DNA from: Nostoc sp. NIES-4103
Lineage (GTDB): Bacteria; Cyanobacteriota; Cyanobacteriia; Cyanobacteriales; Nostocaceae
Direction of reading: 5' to 3'
Assembly (NCBI RefSeq): GCF_002368335.1
Contig: NZ_AP018288.1
Coordinates: 5,635,560-5,699,559 of the forward strand
DNA: 64,000 bases
The position numbers were made by a program, and so were the translations under genes. Positions 34,057 through 42,935 of the stretch are shown here, piece after piece. The notes under the pieces were generated by a model. The model searched no databases, was not told the DNA's origin, and was given only the letters and a program-made list of their open reading frames with translations. The first letter of the stretch is position 1, and every line of letters begins with the position of its first letter.

Positions 34057-36744
34057 TTAAATCTCCAACGCTAGATGCACTGCTTCCATAAATTCATGAT
34101 TTGAAAATACAAGTGGAGCTAACCTTGTTACAAAGCCATCTCCATCATAGGAAATTTTTAATTTCATGGCCCCATTTTTTGAATTTAAGTGATAAATTTC
34201 TTCATAATTATTATGTTCAATTGCTTGGATCGCAATTTGATGTTTATCTAACTTCTTGTTGATTAACTGATAAATTTCCTCTTGAATTGTATTTTTTAAT
34301 AGAATATTAGATGAAATTATGTTACATAATTTATCAGCAAATTCGGGAGGATGGGAACTTATTGTATCAACTCTACTAATTTGATACTTTCCGTTGTAAT
34401 ACAAGCGTATTGAGCAAGATGATTTGCTGTCTTCTGCTTCAAAACTATAAATTTCTTGGTAATTATGATGGTTGTAAGATTTAATTTTGATAGCTTCAGT
34501 GTTTAACTTGTTTTTGATATGCAGATAAAGATTTCTCAAAGCTATTTCTGGAATTTCAAACTCTGCAATATTTGCAACACCCATTTCAGAATTAGGGTCA
34601 AACGCTATAATATTAAGGGGGTGAATAGAATCAAGTCTGCTATTACTAACGTCCCAGACTGCTTTATCAAAAGGTGTAATTGAGGGGATATTTGATAAAA
34701 TTAGCTTATCTTTAGCTATAGAAAACAAAGTATAGACCCAACGAAAATAAGTCTCATTGGTCTTTCCTTGATTAGTATCCATATTAGCAATTACAGTGCT
34801 AAATTTTTGCCCTTGCGCTCGATTGACTGTCAGTGCATATCCAAACCTCAACTGTGCCGCATTCAAGTAAGGATCACTTCGCAGGAAATTAGCTAAATCA
34901 ATTATCTCTTCGTAATCTGATTCTTCTAAGTTCGTTATTTCTAACTTCTGTGACTGCCTAAATCTTGTTCGTGCAGAGATGTAAAGTGCTAAAAGTATGT
35001 CCTTATTTATTTCAGGTTTTTCTGCATATAAATAGTCTTTTAAACACAAAAACTCTACCTCTTGATTATTATGAAGTAAACGTACTCGAAGATGAATAAA
35101 ATAAACTGTAATTGGCTTATCTCTTCCTTTAAGGGGTTGTACCAGAGGTTGAATATCTTCCTTAACTTTTATAACTTCTGCAAAAGAATCATTGGGTACA
35201 TAAATTGAACTATCTAAACTATCAGAGCTTTTTACAAAAAAACTATTATGTATATTTACAATATCTCCACAGGATATATTTTTATCTCTTTGAAATATTT
35301 TTCTCCGAAGCCAATCATTAATCTCATTTACCTTCGCATGAGAGTAAGCCAAGAATTTAGTAGAATATGATTCTTGTGCGAACAATGATTTCACTAAGTT
35401 ATACTTATCATCTTTATCAGTTGGAGATGCAAGACAATACAAATCATCTGTGAGTATTTGAAGATTATTAAATGTTTGAAATTTGATATAATTTGCCAAC
35501 TCTAACCCATTTTTAACAAAAAAATTATCCTGATTCTCAACAAGAATATATTCCAGATAAATTTTTTCAACTGGAAAACCAGTAATAGCAGTTATACGTT
35601 CAGAACATAAAGCTGACTCATCAATTTTTCCGCGCGTAATTTGAAATGGGTCGCCCAAAAAAATAATTTGCCGATTTGAATTTTTGAGGTCAACAAAATC
35701 AAACAAATCAGTAAGAACTTGACCGCTACCATAACGCCTTATATTGGCTTCAAAATTTGCGTCCGAAATTAAATGGCTATCACCAATAATATATAAATGT
35801 CTATCATTATTTTTATTGGCAATTAATTCATAAATAATTTTGTCTTGCTTTATTTTGGGATTTCCTGAATATATACAAGTATAAATACTATCTGCCTGCA
35901 AAACAGGATAGCGCGAAGCAATACGGCGATTAGGTGCTAGAACAGAGTAATTTCGCCCTTGATTTAAAGCTTTATCACCTATAACCTTGAGAAACTTCTC
36001 TAGTCCAGTTCCGATCATTCCACTTAAAATTAAGATTCGTTCTGAAGATTGCAGAAATTGGGTAATTTGGGACAGAGTAGATTGTAGATATTCTGGGAAA
36101 TCAATGTCTGCAATATTAGTCTCATCAAGCTGGGGGGTAATAGCTTTAGCACTTCTTCCTATCGGTATATATTCAGGAATATCAAGTGATGAGATGATCG
36201 CTTCTAAATCTTGATCAGTCAAATCAATTCCGCGACTGGTGATTTGTGCTATTCGTTGCGCTACATGATCAATATCAACTACATGAAACCAAGGTGTGAT
36301 AGTACGTGGTAACTGTAGTTCATCAAAAATTATAGGTTTATGGAATAGTGCTAATCCAGATATATGACCAAAATTAGGTTGTCTACCAGACGGTAAATTA
36401 ACTTTTTCTTTTAAAAAATTAAGTAATGCAAATTTATTATCTCTAATCTGTGCATAAGGATTGCCCTTGTTCCCCCCTTTAATTTCCATGTTATTCGCAA
36501 ACCACTTGCCATTTTCAGAAAAACGGATAGACCCTTCATAGTCTTTAAAGTCGATAACGGTGATGCTGTTCCTTTTCAAAATAGCCGCATCTATATCAGA
36601 ACCGTAACAGTAAAAGTTGCCCAATAGAATTATCAGTTCTTCTGAATCGCCCCAAACTTGTTCTAATTTGTGCAGCAACGCATCAAAAATACGGTTTTCG
36701 TGCGTTGTCTCGAAAGGTCGTGTTCGATAAGCGCGGACAACCAT
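34057..36744 (-). CDS. NERD nuclease-domain protein fused to SF1-like helicase
   Basis: 895 residues. The first about 120 are a NERD domain of the restriction-endonuclease fold (LGNFYCYGSDIDAAIL, then ITVIDFKDYEG: the D...DxK core). Then comes a P-loop region whose Walker A is degenerate (SGMIGTGLEKF; the GK[ST] lysine is not at its place), a motif III-like FLGDPFQITRG and a UvrD/RecD-type C-terminal motif (GYALTVNRAQGQKFSTVI). The last about 200 residues contain two related repeats (IKSYNHHNYQEIYSFEAED and IQAIEHNNYEEIYHLNSKN). Such nuclease-helicase fusions are common in defence systems. Operon with the downstream TPR gene. Start ATG 36744. Confidence 0.72.
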   Translation of the reverse strand: MVVRAYRTRPFETTHENRIFDALLHKLEQVWGDSEELIILLGNFYCYGSDIDAAILKRNSITVIDFKDYEGSIRFSENGKWFANNMEIKGGNKGNPYAQIRDNKFALLNFLKEKVNLPSGRQPNFGHISGLALFHKPIIFDELQLPRTITPWFHVVDIDHVAQRIAQITSRGIDLTDQDLEAIISSLDIPEYIPIGRSAKAITPQLDETNIADIDFPEYLQSTLSQITQFLQSSERILILSGMIGTGLEKFLKVIGDKALNQGRNYSVLAPNRRIASRYPVLQADSIYTCIYSGNPKIKQDKIIYELIANKNNDRHLYIIGDSHLISDANFEANIRRYGSGQVLTDLFDFVDLKNSNRQIIFLGDPFQITRGKIDESALCSERITAITGFPVEKIYLEYILVENQDNFFVKNGLELANYIKFQTFNNLQILTDDLYCLASPTDKDDKYNLVKSLFAQESYSTKFLAYSHAKVNEINDWLRRKIFQRDKNISCGDIVNIHNSFFVKSSDSLDSSIYVPNDSFAEVIKVKEDIQPLVQPLKGRDKPITVYFIHLRVRLLHNNQEVEFLCLKDYLYAEKPEINKDILLALYISARTRFRQSQKLEITNLEESDYEEIIDLANFLRSDPYLNAAQLRFGYALTVNRAQGQKFSTVIANMDTNQGKTNETYFRWVYTLFSIAKDKLILSNIPSITPFDKAVWDVSNSRLDSIHPLNIIAFDPNSEMGVANIAEFEIPEIALRNLYLHIKNKLNTEAIKIKSYNHHNYQEIYSFEAEDSKSSCSIRLYYNGKYQISRVDTISSHPPEFADKLCNIISSNILLKNTIQEEIYQLINKKLDKHQIAIQAIEHNNYEEIYHLNSKNGAMKLKISYDGDGFVTRLAPLVFSNHEFMEAVHLALEI

Positions 36745-37042
36745 TTATGAAAAAGTTTTTGGATAACATCAACAACTTAGGTATTATACAAATTTATACT
36801 TTTTTCTGGTTATAAATATTAGAAAATACCAATTAAAAAAATGAATATTTACTAAATGTATCAATTATTTATCAAAAATTATGTATAGATATTGACATAA
36901 GGGATAATATAGGGTAAACAAAGGAATATAAACAAAACAAATTACTAATTTGTCTACTTTTCCCCAGGGCAAAAACAGGGCAATTTAAAAGCAAAATCCT
37001 AATTCAATTGCATAATAAAAACTTTAGCAAGCACAGCTTAAT
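36745..37042. other. Right margin of the nifH element
   Basis: 298 very AT-rich bases without a gene, holding the promoter of the NERD-helicase operon and the stop (TAA, 37040-37038) into which interrupted nifH reads. Confidence 0.55.
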
Positions 37043-37475
37043 CTTCACGGATAGGCATAGCGAAACCACCGCACACAACGTCACCCAATACGTCGTAAGA
37101 TACGAAATCTAAGTCTTGGTAAGCACCAGCTTCTTCCAAGAAGTTGATGGCGGTGATGATACCACGACCAGCGCAACCTACACCGGGTTCTGGACCACCA
37201 GACTCCACGCAACGAACGCCGCGGAAACCGGTTAACATTACTTCTTCGAGTTCGAGGTCTTCAACTGCACCGCGTTCAGCAGCCAAGTGCAATACGGTGG
37301 TTTGAGCTTTGGAGTGCAGCATCAAACGGGTGGAGTCAGCTTTGGGGTCGCAACCCACAATCATGATGCGCTGACCCATTTCTGCCATAGCTGCCAGGGT
37401 GTTTTGGGAGGTGGTAGATTTACCGATACCACCTTTACCGTAGAAAGCTATCTGTCTAATGTTTTCGTCAGTCAT
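37038..37475 (-). CDS. nifH: nifH 5' segment, interrupted by the element
   Basis: Dinitrogenase reductase. Residues 1-144 are genuine, then Asp and stop from element DNA. Walker A GKGGIGKS is at residues 13-20; the 4Fe-4S ligands are Cys101 (GVGCAGRG) and Cys135 (DVVCGGFAMP); Arg104 is the position ADP-ribosylated in other diazotrophs. Unrearranged DNA gives a 145-residue fragment that lacks the rest of the nucleotide-binding fold. The 3' segment is at 29940-30407. Start ATG 37475 follows GGAAAAGAACA. Confidence 0.97.
   Translation of the reverse strand: MTDENIRQIAFYGKGGIGKSTTSQNTLAAMAEMGQRIMIVGCDPKADSTRLMLHSKAQTTVLHLAAERGAVEDLELEEVMLTGFRGVRCVESGGPEPGVGCAGRGIITAINFLEEAGAYQDLDFVSYDVLGDVVCGGFAMPIRED
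37043..37049. repeat. nifH-element direct repeat, right copy
   Basis: CTTCACG, in the codons for Arg-Glu of MPIRE(G). Confidence 0.85.
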
Positions 37476-37991
37476 TGTTCTTTTCCTGCAATTGGTTGGT
37501 TGGTTTGGTGGGTCTGTTCGTCTCTCACGCCTGTTGAGCTACGGCAGTGAGCGCATGTAGAACGTCGCAGGTGGCGATCGCTCCACAACAAATTCGGTGG
37601 GCTTTTGTGTCATAATCATTCGGAGATAAATTTTTATTTAACCTTTGTCATTTGTTTGATACACCACAAATGACAAAGGAATTACACACTTTACAAATAC
37701 GCCATAATTTCGGGAAGCGGGAAACAAGAAGGCAGGACTTGATACCAATTCGTAATTCGTAATTCGTAATTCGTAATTCGTAATTCGTAATTAAGAAAGC
37801 TACATTTAACTTTCTGCAAATTGGTACTGTCTACAATCAATGCTTAAGTCCTGAACTGTTCCATGTAGCAGATAAACTCGTGGGGGTCGTCTTGTCTCAT
37901 TAGTCACTGGTCAAAACTATTCACAAAGGACAAATGACTAATGACTAATGACTCTTTTTACGAAAATACAAGATGTAGGCGCGTTACCTAA
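37476..37991. promoter_or_regulatory. nifH upstream region
   Basis: 516 bases between nifH and glbN, containing the nifH leader and promoter. It includes repeats GTAATTCGTAATTCG (37747-37793, about six units) and TGACTAATGAC units (37936-37952). No sigma-54 -24/-12 box is evident, as expected for cyanobacteria. No gene. Confidence 0.6.
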
Positions 37992-38351
37992 TTACTTGTT
38001 GACAATAGCGCCTTTGACATTGGAGACGCGAGCTATTGCAGCGTTGATATCATCAGCTGCTACTCCATTTGTAGCCATTGCGTCACTCAGGTGTTTTGTA
38101 ACTGCCTCGAAGTGTTGGGGCTGTACGCTCATACCTGCGTGGGTTTTGTCCATTGGACGACCTGCATATTCTTTTGGCCCTTCTAGCAACTGAGTTAAGA
38201 AAGCGATAAAATGACCACGTTGCTTTGCCAAATCTGTCTTAGCGAAAAATGGACTAACGCTACCGTCTGCTAAGATGCGTTTGTGCAAATCCTCAACTAC
38301 TTTTTCAACAGTTGCCTTTCCGCCAATTTTGTCGTATAATGTTGCGCTCAT
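37992..38351 (-). CDS. glbN: Cyanoglobin GlbN (truncated haemoglobin)
   Basis: 119-residue group I truncated haemoglobin: LYDKIGGKATVEKVVEDLHKRI, PFFAKTDLAKQRGHFIAFLTQLLEGP, then proximal-histidine segment MSVQPQHFEAVTKHL. In Nostoc commune UTEX 584 glbN also lies between nifU and nifH and is made under nitrogen starvation and low oxygen; it is thought to scavenge oxygen near the membrane or support respiration for nitrogenase. Its retention here marks the lineage, since PCC 7120 lacks it at this place. Intact. Confidence 0.95.
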   Translation of the reverse strand: MSATLYDKIGGKATVEKVVEDLHKRILADGSVSPFFAKTDLAKQRGHFIAFLTQLLEGPKEYAGRPMDKTHAGMSVQPQHFEAVTKHLSDAMATNGVAADDINAAIARVSNVKGAIVNK

Positions 38352-38542
38352 ATCCTGATTCCTTTGAAGCGAGTTGGATGAAATTCGCGCTTAGGCGTTG
38401 TGTAATTTCGCCTATGTGCTTTAGCTGTTCGTTGTCAGTAGGAATTAAGCATTAATGGAAAGACAATTGTATCGGTCATCCTACTTTCTGTTTCTGGCTG
38501 TTGCACATTAAGGTGTATTTGTGCTGTGAGTAAATCTTGGCG
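38352..38542. other. nifU-glbN spacer
   Basis: 191 bases with no gene; it probably carries the glbN leader. No strong terminator is visible. Confidence 0.45.
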
Positions 38543-39451
38543 CTATGGCTCAACCGCTTCGACTATCAAGTTCTTACTGACGCGATCCTGTAACCTGGCT
38601 TCGATCGCAATCTTCAAGGTTGCAGTGCTGCTAGAACAAGAACCGCAAGCACCTTGAAGTAACACTTTCACGCGATCGCCATCTACATCATACAGTTCCA
38701 CGTCACCCCCGTCGGCGATCAGCACGGGTCGAACTTCTTCATCAAGTACCTTTTGAATTAGAGCAATCTTTTGAACGTTGGTCAGCGGTCTTTGCTTAGA
38801 GTTAGCTATATCTGTAGAAACTTTTACGTTATAATCTTTGTTTAGAGCAGGTGTCGTTGCTTGTTCCCTTACAGATTTAATAATATCATCAATGTTTGCC
38901 AGACAGGAACCGCATCCGCCACCAGCTTTCACATAATTTGTTACCTGTTCCGCATCAGTGAGGTTATTTTCGATAATCACGCGCCGAATCTTCGACTCGC
39001 TGATGCCAAAGCAACTGCAAACCAGCGCACCTTCATCATCGTCATCATGGGCGGCGAGGGGGATGCCTCGATAGTTATAGATAGCAGCTTCTAGCGCTTC
39101 TTGCCCCATAACTGAGCAGTGCATCTTAGCTTCTGGCAAACCGCCGAGATAGTTAGCAATGTCTTTATTGGAGACTTTCAAAGCTTCATCTAGGGTTAAA
39201 CCTTTGATCATTTCAGTCAAGGCACTAGAAGAAGCGATCGCACTAGTGCAGCCAAAGGTTTGAAAACGAGCATCTAAAATCTTATCAGATGCAACTTCCA
39301 CTTTCAAGTGCAATCTCAGAGCATCACCGCAAGCAATGCTACCTACTTCTCCCGTGGCAACTTTCACCCCAGGTTCGTCAATTTCTTCGATAGCTCCCTG
39401 ATTCTTCGGCTCGTAAAACAGTTCTAATACTTTATCTGTGTAGTCCCACAT
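38543..39451 (-). CDS. nifU: NifU Fe-S cluster scaffold
   Basis: 302 residues in three parts. The IscU-like N-domain has cysteines in SIACGDALR, TFGCTSAIA and KMHCSVMG. The central [2Fe-2S] domain has CSCFGISESKIRRVI and GGCGSC. The C-terminal Nfu domain has GACGSCSSS. It receives sulfur from NifS and assembles clusters for NifH and NifDK. It lies 113 bp after nifS with a tandem-repeat hairpin between. Length is normal. Confidence 0.96.
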   Translation of the reverse strand: MWDYTDKVLELFYEPKNQGAIEEIDEPGVKVATGEVGSIACGDALRLHLKVEVASDKILDARFQTFGCTSAIASSSALTEMIKGLTLDEALKVSNKDIANYLGGLPEAKMHCSVMGQEALEAAIYNYRGIPLAAHDDDDEGALVCSCFGISESKIRRVIIENNLTDAEQVTNYVKAGGGCGSCLANIDDIIKSVREQATTPALNKDYNVKVSTDIANSKQRPLTNVQKIALIQKVLDEEVRPVLIADGGDVELYDVDGDRVKVLLQGACGSCSSSTATLKIAIEARLQDRVSKNLIVEAVEP

Positions 39452-39564
39452 GAATTTTGTCCGTTGTTAGTTGTCAGTTGTCAGTTGTTAGTTGTCCTTT
39501 GTCCTTTGTCATTTGTCATTTGTGTAAAACTAATAACAAATGACCAATGACTAATGACCAATGA
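39452..39564. repeat. STRR hairpin between nifS and nifU
   Basis: GTTAGTTGTCAGTTG units and TTTGTCCTTTGTCA units are followed by TGACCAATGACTAATGACC units; it can pair with itself. It extends into the 3' end of nifS. Confidence 0.8.
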
Positions 39565-40785
39565 CTAATGACTATTGACTAATGACTGTTCTTGCAGCCA
39601 ACCTGCATCATCATTTTGGAAGGGTGAAAGAGCGCGTAAACGTTCTACAATACCGGGCATTACTGCTATAACTTGGTCGATTTCGGCTTCTGTGGTGTAG
39701 CGACAAAGGCTGAAGCGAATGGAACCGTGTAAAGTAGTGTATGGTAAACCCATTGCCCGTAAGACGTGGGAAGGTTCCAGTGAACCAGAAGTACAAGCAG
39801 AACCAGAAGATGCACAGATACCGTGTTTATTTAAGGAAAGCAGAATCGCTTCACCTTCGATATACTTGAAGCCGATGTTGGTGGTGTTGGGCAATCTCTG
39901 CGTAGGATCGCCGTTAACTTCACAATTGGGGATAGTTGCAAGTAAAGTTTGCTCTAGGCGATCGCGTAATTTTCTTTCTCTCTTGGTCGCCTCTTCCAAG
40001 TGTAGCAGTTCTAATTCTGCTGCTTTGCCTAAACCGATAATTCCTGGTACATTTTCTGTTCCCGCACGACGACCGCGTTCTTGGTGTCCGCCAATCAACA
40101 AGGGACGGAACCTCACACCGCGACGCACGTACAAAGCGCCAATACCTTTGGGTGCATGGATTTTGTGACCAGACATAGTTAACATGTCTATGGTGCTGGT
40201 CTTCATATTCAAGGGGATTTTACCCACTGCTTGCACTGCGTCTACATGGAATAAAGCACCATGTTCTTTAGCTCGCAACCCAATTTGTTCAATGGGGAAA
40301 ACTGTGCCTGTTTCGTTGTTGGCGTACATAATTGACACCAACGCGGTGTTTCCTGTCAGCGAGGCTTCTAATTCATTTAAATCTAATTGCCCCTGACGAT
40401 TCACCGAAAGATAAGTAACGTTATATCCTTGAGTTTCCAGTTGTTTGCAGACATTCAGCACCGCAGGGTGTTCTACTTGGGTGGTGATGATGTGTCGCTT
40501 GTCTGGTTGCGCTAACAATGCGGCGCGAATTGCGGCGTTATCTCCTTCAGTTCCGCAACTGGTGAAGACAATTTCTGATTCATCAGAACCGAGTAAAGCT
40601 GCAACTTGTTCTCTGGCTGTCTTCACACCTTTGGCAAGTTGTCCGCCAAAAGTATGCATACTAGAGGGATTGCCGTAATAATCGGTGAGGTAAGGCAACA
40701 TCGCCTCTAAAACTGCTGGGTCTACCTTCGTGGTGGCATTATTGTCGAGATAGATGCAATTCTTTTGCATAGATTCTAATTTCAA
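39565..40785 (-). CDS. nifS: NifS cysteine desulfurase
   Basis: 406-residue PLP enzyme. The lysine binding PLP is in MSGHKIHAPKG and the catalytic cysteine in SGSACTSGSLEPSHVL. N-terminal IYLDNNATTKVDP is typical. It supplies sulfur to NifU. The last residues (QSLVNSH) are encoded by intergenic tandem repeats, so the original C-terminus has been modified. In complete clusters nifS follows fdxN closely, and the fdxN end is indeed 73 bp upstream here. Confidence 0.96.
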   Translation of the reverse strand: MKLESMQKNCIYLDNNATTKVDPAVLEAMLPYLTDYYGNPSSMHTFGGQLAKGVKTAREQVAALLGSDESEIVFTSCGTEGDNAAIRAALLAQPDKRHIITTQVEHPAVLNVCKQLETQGYNVTYLSVNRQGQLDLNELEASLTGNTALVSIMYANNETGTVFPIEQIGLRAKEHGALFHVDAVQAVGKIPLNMKTSTIDMLTMSGHKIHAPKGIGALYVRRGVRFRPLLIGGHQERGRRAGTENVPGIIGLGKAAELELLHLEEATKRERKLRDRLEQTLLATIPNCEVNGDPTQRLPNTTNIGFKYIEGEAILLSLNKHGICASSGSACTSGSLEPSHVLRAMGLPYTTLHGSIRFSLCRYTTEAEIDQVIAVMPGIVERLRALSPFQNDDAGWLQEQSLVNSH

Positions 40786-40858
40786 TAGTGAAGGATGAAA
40801 TGTGCAGTGTGAACTGAAGTCTAAGTTTTATCTTTGCTCCTTCAGTCTTGAACCTTCT

Positions 40859-40915
40859 TTATGCTTCTAATACTTGCTGTTGGCGCTTTTGCAGCTGTTC
40901 AGAGAATTTCTGAGA
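40859..40915 (-). pseudogene. fdxN: fdxN 3' fragment cut by the fdxN element
   Basis: The minus strand reads SQKFSEQLQKRQQQVLEA and stop (40859-40861), preceded directly by a TAG. This resembles the C-terminal end of the nif-cluster ferredoxin-like FdxN, and its place just upstream of nifS is the fdxN position. The 5' part with the cluster cysteines is not in the window. Identity rests on 18 residues plus synteny. Confidence 0.72.
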
Positions 40916-40966
40916 CTAGAAGTATCTGCTATCAAATATAATTAAAGGTTGTATTTATGCGTTGTT

Positions 40967-42511
40967 ATGGAAAGTTGGGGTTACGCAAGAGTCAGCGGTG
41001 AGGAGCAGCAAACAGATAAAGGTGCGTTGCGTAAACAAATAGAACGCTTGCGTGGTGCTGGATGTTCAAAAGTATATTGGGATATTCAATCACGGACAAC
41101 CGAAGTCAGGGAAGGGCTACAACAATTAATTAATGACTTGAAGACATCTGCAAAGGGTAAGGTAAAATCACTTCAATTTACCCGGATTGATCGTATCGGC
41201 TCATCATCGCGTTTGTTTTATTCATTGTTGGAGGTATTGCGCTCCAAGGGGATTAAACTAATAGCCTTAGACCAAGGAGTTGACCCTGACAGTCTTGGCG
41301 GAGAATTAACGATTGATATGTTACTTGCAGCTGCCAAATTTGAGGTAAGAATGGTAACGGAGAGGTTGAAAAGTGAACGTCGTCATCGGGTAAACCAAGG
41401 AAAAAGTCACCGAGTTGCCCCATTAGGATACCGTATCCACAAGGATAAATATGTACGCGATGATTCACCATGCGTTTGCTTGTTGGAAGGACGAAGAGAA
41501 TTAACTGTATCTGATTTGGCTAGGTATATTTTTGACACTTTTTTTGAGTGCGGTTCCGTTGCGGCTACTGTGCGTAAGCTGCACTCAGATTTTGGTATAG
41601 AAACAAAAGTTTTTGATTGGAACAAGCCAGAAACATCTTCACGGATTATCAGCGACGACGACTTAGATAAAATTGTATTTACACCAAATCAAACTAATCA
41701 CCCCTTGCGTTATCCTTGGTCTGGTCTGAGATGGTCAATCCCAGGTTTAAAAGCATTATTAGTAAACCCTGTTTATGCAGGGGGTCTGCCTTTTGATACT
41801 TATGTTAAGTCAAAGGGAAAGCGAAAACACTTTGACGAGTGGAAGGTAAAATGGGGAACCCATGATGATGAGGCAATTATCACTTACGACGAACACGAAC
41901 AAATAAAACAGATTATCAGAGGAAATCGAAATAACCGATGGGCTTCAAGAGAGGATAACGAAGTAAACCCATTTTCTAATTTAATCAAATGCAGCCATTG
42001 TGGAGGTTCGATGACACGCCATGCAAAACGGATAAATAAGAATGGGGAAGCCATCTATTATTATCAGTGTCGTTTGTATAAAGCTGGCAACTGTAGTAAT
42101 AAAAATATGATTTCATCAAAAATTCTAGACATCCAAGTAGTGGATTTATTAGCACAAGAAGCCGAACGGTTAGCAAACTTAGTTGAAACAGATGAGCAAC
42201 CTATTGTAGAGGAACCCCCAGAAGTCAAAACTCTCCGCGCATCGCTTCATACTCTTGAAACCTTGCCACCAAGTTCAGCAATCGAACAAATAAAAAATGA
42301 CCTCAAAGAACAGATTGCGATCGCGCTTGGAACAAAAAATAATGCAGCCAAAGAATCCCTTATTGCTAAAGAACGAATTATACAGGCTTTTTCTCATAAA
42401 AGTTACTGGCAAGGACTCCAAGCCCAAGATAAGCGATTAATACTCAATGGCTGCATTAAAAAAATATGCGTAGATGGCAATTTCGTTACAGCCATTGAGT
42501 ACCGATACTAG
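40967..42511 (+). CDS. xisF: XisF-type large serine recombinase
   Basis: About 514 residues from ATG 40967 (MESWGYARVSGEEQQTDKGA). The resolvase domain has the catalytic serine in ARVS, FTRIDRIGSS, and the helix with KFEVRMVTERLKSERR. A recombinase domain and a zinc ribbon (CSHCGGSM ... CRLYKAGNC) follow, then a coiled coil. XisF excises the fdxN element in PCC 7120 with help from XisH and XisI. It starts 52 bp inside the element border. An upstream TTG-start extension of six residues is unlikely. Confidence 0.88.
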   Translation: MESWGYARVSGEEQQTDKGALRKQIERLRGAGCSKVYWDIQSRTTEVREGLQQLINDLKTSAKGKVKSLQFTRIDRIGSSSRLFYSLLEVLRSKGIKLIALDQGVDPDSLGGELTIDMLLAAAKFEVRMVTERLKSERRHRVNQGKSHRVAPLGYRIHKDKYVRDDSPCVCLLEGRRELTVSDLARYIFDTFFECGSVAATVRKLHSDFGIETKVFDWNKPETSSRIISDDDLDKIVFTPNQTNHPLRYPWSGLRWSIPGLKALLVNPVYAGGLPFDTYVKSKGKRKHFDEWKVKWGTHDDEAIITYDEHEQIKQIIRGNRNNRWASREDNEVNPFSNLIKCSHCGGSMTRHAKRINKNGEAIYYYQCRLYKAGNCSNKNMISSKILDIQVVDLLAQEAERLANLVETDEQPIVEEPPEVKTLRASLHTLETLPPSSAIEQIKNDLKEQIAIALGTKNNAAKESLIAKERIIQAFSHKSYWQGLQAQDKRLILNGCIKKICVDGNFVTAIEYRY

Positions 42512-42636
42512 GCAGTTTTGTGTTTTGACTTTGTTTTTTGTTTTGGAATAGCCGAGGTAGATTTTAGCTCGGCTTTACGTTTCTCCCATTCCATAACTGT
42601 GCGAATCACCACTTGTGACCAAGATTCGTAAGCCAT
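42508..42636 (-). CDS. Possible 42-residue basic protein
   Basis: Small frame MAYESWSQVVIRTVMEWEKR...KQKTKSKHKTA ending inside the xisF stop region (4-base convergent overlap). It has a tryptophan-containing amphipathic start and a strongly basic end. A hairpin AGCCGAG/CTCGGCT (42550-42574) lies within it and could instead be the xisF terminator. No homologue recognised; may be spurious. Confidence 0.3.
   Translation of the reverse strand: MAYESWSQVVIRTVMEWEKRKAELKSTSAIPKQKTKSKHKTA
42550..42574. terminator. Candidate terminator after xisF
   Basis: Stem AGCCGAG / CTCGGCT with an 11-base loop, 39 bases after the xisF stop; followed by TTACGTTTCT. Confidence 0.5.
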
Positions 42637-42935
42637 AAGTACCATTATTCATTAAATTGAGAATAGCGAAAGTTGAATTTTTTTTTGTTCATCACAAGCA
42701 GTAGCTTGAAATAAAAATGTTTTGAGAGAACAAAATGTCATAAGTAGTTTAGATAGAAAAACTGAAGAGATAACCACAGGACTAAAGCAGATGAGATAAG
42801 GGAATGTGACAGATTTACGCTAGAAAAGAAGTTATGTTGCAAAAAGTTTGTGGGGATATGCAACCCTGATTGAGAATTAAGTGTTATGCAGCGACTTCAA
42901 TCAATTTGGTAGTAAATTGTATTTGAACAACTACA
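42637..42935. other. Intergenic region, nothing recognised
   Basis: About 300 AT-rich bases between xisF and the zinc-ribbon gene; no RNA gene or repeat seen. Confidence 0.45.

Larger units (their letters stand above)
30401..37049. mobile_element. nifH excision element (6,642 bp between repeat copies)
   Basis: nifH is broken at codons 143-145 by DNA bounded by the 7-bp direct repeat CTTCACG. Precise recombination restores MPIREGKAQEIY, the normal NifH sequence. The element contains a XisA-type recombinase at its left end reading inward, a degenerate toxin-antitoxin remnant, and a two-gene operon (TPR/cold-shock-like and NERD-helicase). nifH elements are known from some heterocystous cyanobacteria; this cargo I do not recognise as typical. 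Confidence 0.93.

Noticed and set aside
37476..37991. Sigma-54 type -24/-12 promoter before nifH
   Set aside because: No GG-N10-GC pair at suitable place was recognised, and cyanobacteria lack sigma-54.
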